Positions 30,456-36,025 of a stretch of 36,025 nt of DNA are shown in pieces. Where the stretch lies: positions 1 through 36,025 of the forward strand of contig JBEBJA010000086.1 of NCBI GenBank assembly GCA_040080145.1, written 5' to 3'. The translations under genes and the position numbers were made by a program. This DNA is from JANXVY01 sp040080145 (GTDB taxonomy: Bacteria > Pseudomonadota > Alphaproteobacteria > Rhizobiales > Hyphomicrobiaceae). A model generated the notes under the pieces. It worked only from the letters and a program-made list of their open reading frames with translations. It did no database searches and had not been told where the DNA came from. Position 1 is the stretch's first letter. Every line of letters starts with the position of its first letter.

Positions 30456-31648
30456 CTGGACTGCAACGGAAATCGAACCACGGGTTTGAACACGCGGGAC
30501 GGGCGAAGCAATACGTACGAAGCACCTATGAAGCTGACCGATCCGATGATGTTGGTCACGAACGGTTCCATTACGAAATCTGCAAGCCTCGGCTGGTGTT
30601 TTGCGTTCACCAGACACGCGCTGCCCCGCTGCAGATAAACGAGAAAAACCGTGATGGCCGCAGCGTCGAACCAGCCGAATTGGAACAACGGCGTGTGACC
30701 TCCCGCCAGGACTGTCAGCATCGCAACGAAGCCAACCGCAACAATCCATGTCGAAACGACGAAATTCGGCAGCACAACGGCCCTGAAAATCGTGTGGGCG
30801 CTGTTAGACGCGCGAAGGTGTGCCAAACAACATTGCAGATGTCCCGCGGTCCACCGTATGCGTTGCGCGATGAGGTCCCTCCATGTCGCAGGAACGACGG
30901 TCATTGCCACCGCATCCGCATCAAGGACCAAGCGCACGCCACGCCGGGCGAGTTGCAAAGTGTGATCGGCATCTTCAGTCCGTGTGCGCAGCGAAAACGG
31001 CACCTCCAACAGCAATTCGCGCCGGTACAGCGTAGCGGCACCAGGCAGGATCGAGATGGCGCCGATGACATGTTGTCCCGCCCGTTCGAAATTCAACCCG
31101 GCGGCATACTCCTGCCGTTGCAACCGCTCCAGAACTCTGTCCCCGCTTTCTGCCGTAAGATAGAACGCCACCGCGCCCGCGTCGTGCGCATGAAGGCTGC
31201 GGGCCGCCGACTGCAGTCCGCCCCGTTCGATCCGGGTATCGGCATCTATCGTGGCGATATACGCGCCGCTGGCTGCCCGCACCCCGGTGTTGAGCGCCTC
31301 AGCCTTCCCGGCGTTGACCGCCAGTTCGATTACCATCCCGCGCTCGAACGTCGCGAGGCAGCGTCGCGCGATCTCCGACGTCGCATCGTCCGATCCGTCG
31401 TCGACGACGATGATTTCCCACGGCACCAAGTCCTGCTGGAACAGCGACAACAGCGTCGCCTCGATCGTCGCCTCCTCGTTCAGCGCCGGGATCACGACCG
31501 AAACGCGCGGTGCCCAGCCGTCAGCAACTGGCTGAGCCAGCAGGCGTCTGTCATCTCGGCTCCGCCATGCGCCTACGATGCCCAGGACACACAACACTGC
31601 GAGGCGAAGCCACATGACGACGAGGACTAGCTCGGCTGCGATCAGCAT
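30431..31648 (-). CDS. Membrane GT2 polysaccharide synthase (PgaC/NodC/cellulose-synthase-like), 405 aa
   Basis: A processive family 2 glycosyltransferase that would polymerise and possibly extrude a beta-linked polysaccharide. One hydrophobic segment precedes the catalytic domain. The domain has VVIPALNEE, VVDDGSDDAT, TIDADTRI (DxD), TEDADHTLQLAR and the QRIRW (Q/RxxRW) product-binding motif. Three hydrophobic segments follow. The final residues, from about SYTKPHKY, and the stop codon come from the dispersed repeat at 30411-30455. The ATG at 31648 follows GGGGAA and lies 30 bases after the upstream gene, suggesting cotranscription with the secreted protein and the TIR gene. The sugar is not predictable. 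Confidence 0.88.
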   Translation of the reverse strand: MLIAAELVLVVMWLRLAVLCVLGIVGAWRSRDDRRLLAQPVADGWAPRVSVVIPALNEEATIEATLLSLFQQDLVPWEIIVVDDGSDDATSEIARRCLATFERGMVIELAVNAGKAEALNTGVRAASGAYIATIDADTRIERGGLQSAARSLHAHDAGAVAFYLTAESGDRVLERLQRQEYAAGLNFERAGQHVIGAISILPGAATLYRRELLLEVPFSLRTRTEDADHTLQLARRGVRLVLDADAVAMTVVPATWRDLIAQRIRWTAGHLQCCLAHLRASNSAHTIFRAVVLPNFVVSTWIVAVGFVAMLTVLAGGHTPLFQFGWFDAAAITVFLVYLQRGSACLVNAKHQPRLADFVMEPFVTNIIGSVSFIGASYVLLRPSRVFKPVVRFPLQSSYTKPHKY

Positions 31649-31678
31649 GTACGCGCGTTCCCCGACCGGCCGCCTCGC

Positions 31679-32389
31679 TTAACGGAAGCGTTCGACGATC
31701 CAGCGTTCCGTTGTCCAACCCTCGTTTGGGTGTTTGAATTCGTTGATTTCCATTCCGGGATAAGACGCAATCGGATGCACGCCCGCCCCGTCACCGATCA
31801 CGTAGCCCTCGCTCTTGCAGCCTGAGCGGGCGAACTTGTTGTCCCGGTCGCACGGCTTGCTTTCGGACTTAGGCCAAACCGCGAACAGCATGTGCCGCTT
31901 GCCCGCAAACGCTTTGACCTCAGCTTGGAATTTTACGGCAACCTTACCGGGTTCGCTGTCGAGCTTGATCGTTTGCACCGGAAAATCAAAACTTTCGACG
32001 TCCTCGTCTTTCAGCACGATCCACTTGGGACCCCCGGCAACCGCGACGGACTTCGACGCGGTGGTTTTCATCAGTGCTGTCCTGATCGCGGGTGCAGCGT
32101 CGATCGTTCGCGTCAATTCGGTCGCGGTCCCCTGCTCCATGAGCGCATCGGGCTTGGCATCAGCATAGAGAGAGAGGCCGGCCAGGACCCCCTCACCACT
32201 TGGAAAAGCCTTGGCATTCGCTACCGCCGCTCCGCAATCAATCGTGATCTCAAACACGCCGGCGCTGCCGCTGACATGGAACTTCGGCTCCGTGAGCGCG
32301 CATTTGCGGACCTCCTGCGCAGCCGCGCTTTGCATGCCAAGAACCGTCAAAAGTGACGCAAGCACACCGTGCCGAAGCAGACAGCGCAT
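31679..32389 (-). CDS. Secreted protein of unknown function, 236 aa
   Basis: I do not recognise a family. A signal peptide is clear (MRCLLRHGVLASLLTVLGMQSAAAQE), so the mature protein is periplasmic or extracellular. The mature part is beta-rich with six Cys that could form disulfides (KCALTEPKF, TIDCGAAV, KPCDRDNKF, SGCKSEGYV). The C-terminus is acidic/aromatic (NEFKHPNEGWTTERWIVERF). The ATG at 32389 lies ten bases after the stop of the TIR gene, so the two are probably coupled. It could bind, regulate or counteract the periplasmic domain of the TIR protein; this is speculation from position. Confidence 0.75.
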   Translation of the reverse strand: MRCLLRHGVLASLLTVLGMQSAAAQEVRKCALTEPKFHVSGSAGVFEITIDCGAAVANAKAFPSGEGVLAGLSLYADAKPDALMEQGTATELTRTIDAAPAIRTALMKTTASKSVAVAGGPKWIVLKDEDVESFDFPVQTIKLDSEPGKVAVKFQAEVKAFAGKRHMLFAVWPKSESKPCDRDNKFARSGCKSEGYVIGDGAGVHPIASYPGMEINEFKHPNEGWTTERWIVERFR

Positions 32390-32399
32390 CAAAACAAGG

Positions 32400-34028
32400 T
32401 CAGTGCCGTTCCTGGGCAAGTATCGCAAGTGCATCTTTTTCCTCCCAATAGTTGCGCTCTTTGATCAATGCGACGAAGTTCGGGCTGTGCGACTGCAGTT
32501 CGGGAAAATACTCCGCGACCTTGTCACGGAAGCGATAGAGCTGGGCGATGATTTCTTCATCTGTGCGCGTCGCGAGGTCGCCGAATTCACCCAACGCATC
32601 CTGCAGCAGACGGGTGCTCGGGCCGTACTGAACGGCGATGGAGAAAATCACAGCACGCAGCGCGAGCGAGCGCGCGGAAACATCGAGCTTCACCGGATTT
32701 CCAGCCTGGCCTGGCCGCAGCGCATAGCCAGCCTTCAGCCGCGCGGCCAGCCTGTCGTACCCGTCTCGCGTCACGAAATCGGTCTGCAATGTCGCGAACG
32801 CGGCGGAACTCGCAGGGTCTGACGCCAACGACGTCCACGCAGCGATAAAGCGCGGATCGCGCCGAGTCGGCGCATCCTTTCCACCGGCCGCTGCAAGCGT
32901 GTCGTGCATGGGTTTGGCCCAGCGGTCGAGGAAGGCCATGAACGCATCGAGGTTCGCACCAGCCTTGATCCGGTAAGTGCCGTAGTATACGCCGCCGAGG
33001 AAGTCTGTCCCCATATGGGCAGGGCTTTCGCCTTCGTAGCGTCTGGCAAGGATGTCGATAGGGTAGGGCTGAGGCGGAAGGCTCTTGCCACGCGCAAGCC
33101 GGAGCAGCCGGTCCTGTAGCAACTGCTCGTCCTGGACCTGCAGCAGCGCCTTCTGCGCCTTTTCACCATTCCGCCAGGCAATGAAACCGGCGGTACCCAC
33201 GCCCACCGACAGCACAGCGGCAACGGCGATGCCAGCGATCGTTCGCGCAACCACGGTCTTAAGCGCCTTCGCGCGCTCGTCCTGTGCCTTCTCGCTGGCG
33301 GCAAGCGCTTCTGCCTTGGCCGCCTGGGCGGCACGCATTTCCTCGATCTGCTGGCGCTCCCAATTCTGCCGAAGCGCTTCGGCTAGTTCGCTCGCCTCGA
33401 TGAAATTGCGCTGCGCGGGCGTCAGTTCCGGCGCGTTGGCCGGTCGCGCGGCACGCCATTTCTGGATCAGCTCTAGTTCAGATCCGCGCACGAGTTGATC
33501 GCCGGCCCGGCCTCCTGCTTGCCAGCGCGCTGCCATCTCCGCGATGTGAGTGTGCTGTCTGATCCATACGATGTCGACAGTCAGCGTGGCGTGCAGCCGG
33601 GCGAGGCCTGCACCCCAGCCCGCCGCCGGCACAGACGGATCGGGGCAGAAAAACACATAATTCAAATCCCGCAACGCATCATGGGGTTTTGCTCCCGCGA
33701 GCGGCTTGCCGATCACCGGCACGATGCGCTTGCGGTGCGTCACAGATTGGTCGACCTCCCAGTGACAGGCGCGCGATTCCGCGGAGGACGGCGTCAACAG
33801 GAAGATGATTGTATCGGCCTCAAGGATCATTTGTCCAAGCCGCTCTTCCCATCGCTCGGCCCCGAAGATCCCGTGGCGGTCGATGATGACGGTGTGCCCA
33901 AGCAGCTCAAGCGCCGGCACCAACTGGTCCGCGATGTCCAGGTCCTTGCGCGCGTAGGACAAGAATACTTTCAGGCCGCGGGCAGCCTCTAAGCCGCCAG
34001 CCCGTTCCACCGCCGCCCCGTCAGCCAT
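32400..34028 (-). CDS. TIR - coiled coil - transmembrane - VgrG3-C-like (peptidoglycan hydrolase-like) fusion, 542 aa
   Basis: Residues 19-110 are a bacterial TIR domain (KVFLSYARKDLDIADQL, FLLTPSSAESRACHWEVDQS); Glu91 fits the catalytic glutamate of TIR NADases. About 180-260 is helical, Ala/Glu-rich and coiled-coil-like. About 264-285 is one membrane helix (IAGIAVAAVLSVGVGTAGFIAW), placing TIR inside and the C-terminus outside. Residues about 325-535 resemble the VgrG3-type C-terminal glycosidase/muramidase-like domain: YEGES (Glu332), GTDFLGGVYYGTYRI, FIAAWTSLA, FATLQTDFV, RSLALRAVIFSIAVQYG and DEEIIAQLYRFRDK. That match is from memory of the family pattern and needs a profile search. It heads a probable three-gene operon. 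The ATG at 34028 has GCGGGG upstream. A defence, wall-stress or secretion role is possible. Confidence 0.8.
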   Translation of the reverse strand: MADGAAVERAGGLEAARGLKVFLSYARKDLDIADQLVPALELLGHTVIIDRHGIFGAERWEERLGQMILEADTIIFLLTPSSAESRACHWEVDQSVTHRKRIVPVIGKPLAGAKPHDALRDLNYVFFCPDPSVPAAGWGAGLARLHATLTVDIVWIRQHTHIAEMAARWQAGGRAGDQLVRGSELELIQKWRAARPANAPELTPAQRNFIEASELAEALRQNWERQQIEEMRAAQAAKAEALAASEKAQDERAKALKTVVARTIAGIAVAAVLSVGVGTAGFIAWRNGEKAQKALLQVQDEQLLQDRLLRLARGKSLPPQPYPIDILARRYEGESPAHMGTDFLGGVYYGTYRIKAGANLDAFMAFLDRWAKPMHDTLAAAGGKDAPTRRDPRFIAAWTSLASDPASSAAFATLQTDFVTRDGYDRLAARLKAGYALRPGQAGNPVKLDVSARSLALRAVIFSIAVQYGPSTRLLQDALGEFGDLATRTDEEIIAQLYRFRDKVAEYFPELQSHSPNFVALIKERNYWEEKDALAILAQERH

Positions 34029-34511
34029 CGAACACCCCGCTCACGTCGAATGAGGGAAACAACGAATGCTGGCAAACACCGAAAGAGCGTTTCATCGTAG
34101 TACGGCTGGATGTCATGCGCAACGAACTCGGCGGTCATGTGAGTGGGTTTTGGAGAACACGCTCTGCTGCTGGTCGCTGCCGCCACTCCAACGAAATCGG
34201 TTTCGACAATCGACGTTGATCGGTAAGTTTTTCAGCGGCCTGCTAAGTCAAAGGCGAACGATGGCCGCACCAGAAGCACATCGCCACGTGTCTAAATTAT
34301 CACGAGAGAAGATATTTCTGACGCACAATGACATCGGCTTGAGCCATGGAGATAAAGCCGAAAAAAGCGAGATTTAACTGAAGGTTGTGGAAGCATGATG
34401 ACGGTCGTCGTCGATGCTAGGAATTCAGTGCCGCATGTAAATCTGTAAATACGATACCTGTGGAAAAAAAGGCGGCATTGTGATTTGTTTTAGAGCACCC
34501 AGGGGGTGTTC
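34029..34511. other. Divergent AT-rich intergenic region
   Basis: These 483 bases separate the leftward TIR gene from the rightward lipoprotein gene and have no supported gene. The right half (about 34280-34490) is clearly more AT-rich than the rest of the window, with A-runs such as GGAAAAAAAGG near 34461. This fits promoters or recently acquired sequence. A small plus-strand frame at 34066-34377 has no family features. Confidence 0.5.
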
Positions 34512-35798
34512 ATGTATCGCGTATTTTGCCGTCTGATTTTCGGACTCTGTATTTTTCTAGTTGTTCCGGCCTGCACGAATGTGTTGAGCAGCGATAACCT
34601 CGCGCGGCCCGTCGCATCACGCGGGGATAGCCGGCGCCATCCTGCCAGCATGTCGTATACGCTTGCCAAGGACTTGGTGCTGATGCGGGTGCGCGTCGAG
34701 CCGGCGACCGCGCGGATCCTGGTGTGCGCCCAGGCCCCGACGCCAGTGGAGGACGATCGCTATCAATACCAGATCACGTGGCGCAACAGCCCGTTTTCGG
34801 CCGACACGATCCGGCTCGAAAAGTTCGATAACACCAACATTCTGAAGAGCCTCGAAGTCGAGTCGCTCGACCAGACGGATCAGTTCCTCTTCGAACTGGC
34901 CAAGGCTGCGGGTTCCGTGGTGGCGGTGCAAAAAGAAGCCGACGCGACGACCGATTGCACCTCGGCTACAAACCTTATCACGATCGTCGACACCTTGGTT
35001 GATCCCTCCGACGCGCAGGACGTGCGGACCAAACTCGCCAAGATGAACCGCTTGGTGATGGTGCACGTGAAGCGCTACGCGGACAAATGCGCTCAACCGG
35101 CGTCTCCGCAAGCCCAGCAACTCGACAGGGGGACCTGTGAGGAATACCTGCGGCTGTACTCCGATTACAAGCGGCATCAGCGGCAGCCGATCGAGATGCG
35201 CTGGCAGGTGCCGGACGTGCCGCCGGGGCACGAAAATCCAGATTGCTCGGCGGGGATCTGCTACCGGGCACTCCTGCCCTATACGTTGAGCGTCTCGGTC
35301 GGCCGCAGCGCCGTCGACTCGCAAATCTTCTCGCTGCCCAACAGCTCCCCTGTCATCGCCATGGATGTGAGCCGCGGCATCGCGATCACCAAGACGACCC
35401 GGATCGGATTTGACGAGCATGGCCAACCGACCCGGTTCTTCATCAAGAAGGGCCAAAGCGACGGTAAATACGGCGCCGAAGCCGTCGAACTCGCGCTCCT
35501 CCCGCAGACGATCATCAACGCCTATTTCGGCCAGATGAGCGCGACGCTGGGCGATCTGAACAAGTCTTTGACAAAGCCCGGCTCCGTGCAAGTGGAGCAG
35601 AAGGATGCCGCCCTGGTATGGGAAAAGAAGCTGGCCTGGGCGACCCCTGAAGAGCGCAAGGCGGCGGACGACGCCGACAAACTGGCGCTTGAGGGAGCCA
35701 ATACCGCTCTGAACTTCAAACGCAATCGCGAACGGGGGTTTTTGCTGAGTTCGAGCAATGCTGCCTACACCGCTGGCAACAAGCTGGCAGGGAACTAA
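34512..35798 (+). CDS. Lipoprotein of unknown function, paralogue 1, about 428 aa
   Basis: I do not recognise a family. The N-terminus is a lipoprotein signal (FGLCIFLVVPACTN, lipobox VPAC). The mature protein has SYTLAKDLVLMRVRVEPATARILVC near residue 50, a segment repeated in the next gene, then Cys pairs (CTSATN, KCAQP, GTCEEY, PDCSAGICY) and a beta-rich middle. The C-terminus is helical and charged (EERKAADDADKLALEGANTALNFKRNRERG). The ATG at 34512 lies five bases after AGGGGG; a GTG at 34506 overlaps that ribosome site and is less likely. It is followed nine bases later by a paralogue. Confidence 0.8.
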   Translation: MYRVFCRLIFGLCIFLVVPACTNVLSSDNLARPVASRGDSRRHPASMSYTLAKDLVLMRVRVEPATARILVCAQAPTPVEDDRYQYQITWRNSPFSADTIRLEKFDNTNILKSLEVESLDQTDQFLFELAKAAGSVVAVQKEADATTDCTSATNLITIVDTLVDPSDAQDVRTKLAKMNRLVMVHVKRYADKCAQPASPQAQQLDRGTCEEYLRLYSDYKRHQRQPIEMRWQVPDVPPGHENPDCSAGICYRALLPYTLSVSVGRSAVDSQIFSLPNSSPVIAMDVSRGIAITKTTRIGFDEHGQPTRFFIKKGQSDGKYGAEAVELALLPQTIINAYFGQMSATLGDLNKSLTKPGSVQVEQKDAALVWEKKLAWATPEERKAADDADKLALEGANTALNFKRNRERGFLLSSSNAAYTAGNKLAGN

Positions 35799-35807
35799 GG
35801 GGCGAGC

Positions 35808-36025
35808 ATGAAACCTGCATTGAAAGCCTTGCGCCCTGTTGTTGCCGCGATGCTGGCAGGCCCGTTCCTGGCGGCTTGTTCGAGCAGCGTGCTCGAAACC
35901 GGTTCGCTCTGGGTCACGGGTGAGGGCCAGAACCCAGGCGGTATTTCCTACACGCTCGCCAAGGCCGTTCTTCAGATCAAGGTGCGGATGTGGGAACGGG
36001 AAGCCCGCATCGCCGTTTGCGTGTC
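35808..36025 (+). CDS. Lipoprotein of unknown function, paralogue 2 (partial, runs off the window)
   Basis: Only the first 72 codons are present. A lipoprotein signal is visible (VAAMLAGPFLAACSSS, lipobox LAAC with Cys24). The segment SYTLAKAVLQIKVRMWEREARIAVC matches SYTLAKDLVLMRVRVEPATARILVC of the preceding gene in spacing and key residues. The two are therefore tandem duplicates sharing an operon. The ATG at 35808 follows AAGGGGCGAGC. The 3' end is outside the window. Confidence 0.85.
   Translation, partial: MKPALKALRPVVAAMLAGPFLAACSSSVLETGSLWVTGEGQNPGGISYTLAKAVLQIKVRMWEREARIAVCV

Noticed and set aside
32400..34028. Type VI secretion system suggested by the VgrG3-like domain
   Set aside because: There are no VgrG core, Hcp or tss genes; the domain sits behind a membrane helix, so T6SS membership is not supported.
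34066..34377. Plus-strand 103-codon frame between the TIR and lipoprotein genes
   Set aside because: Composition is unlike neighbouring genes, no domain is seen, and it overlaps the probable promoter region.

Overview
The window is bacterial, with GC-rich dense coding, many GTGA/ATGA overlaps, and gene content and intergenic repeats typical of Alphaproteobacteria, most likely Hyphomicrobiales (a Hyphomicrobium- or Bradyrhizobium-like lineage; this is inferred from gene families, not from a marker gene). I see no rRNA, tRNA, CRISPR array, transposase or prophage. It looks like ordinary chromosome carrying several accessory metabolic and envelope modules.

Layout. 399-2872 (+): a GT2 glycosyltransferase overlapping a three-domain partner-switching regulator (RsbW-like ATPase + receiver + PP2C phosphatase). 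3068-7789 (-): an exopolysaccharide operon reading STAS protein, small lipoprotein, six-SLBB export protein, CpsD-like ATPase with a broken P-loop, GT4 glycosyltransferase. Together these resemble the Vibrio fischeri sypA-sypE biofilm block in domain content and order. 8044-10493: an FAH-family hydrolase, then an alpha/beta hydrolase with a Cys nucleophile paired with an acyl-carrier-like protein that lacks the phosphopantetheine Ser. 10613-12954: SelO and a prolyl-4-hydroxylase-like dioxygenase, divergent. 13620-18247 (-): soeABC, a cytoplasm-facing molybdenum sulfite dehydrogenase, with a divergent MFS transporter. 20085-22370 (+): an L,D-transpeptidase and a TauE/SafE (sulfite exporter family) permease.

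22863-29464 (-): a seven-gene operon OsmC - acyl-CoA-dehydrogenase-like flavoprotein - FAD/NAD reductase - cynA - cynB - cynD - cynS, divergent from a TetR regulator with a palindromic operator between them. The transporter imports cyanate (or a relative) and cyanase degrades it; the three upstream redox genes suggest that an organic precursor is also processed. 30431-34028 (-): a compact three-gene set containing a TIR - coiled coil - transmembrane - peptidoglycan-hydrolase-like protein, a secreted protein of unknown function, and a processive GT2 synthase. 34512-36025 (+): two tandem paralogous lipoproteins, the second cut by the window edge.

A family of hairpin repeats (five copies, all in one orientation) occupies every non-overlapping convergent gene junction in the window and supplies the stop codon and C-terminal residues of two glycosyltransferases. 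The strongest candidates for something undescribed are the TIR/transmembrane/VgrG3-like fusion with its two partners, the alphaproteobacterial Syp-like locus, and the Ser-less carrier protein paired with a Cys-nucleophile hydrolase.
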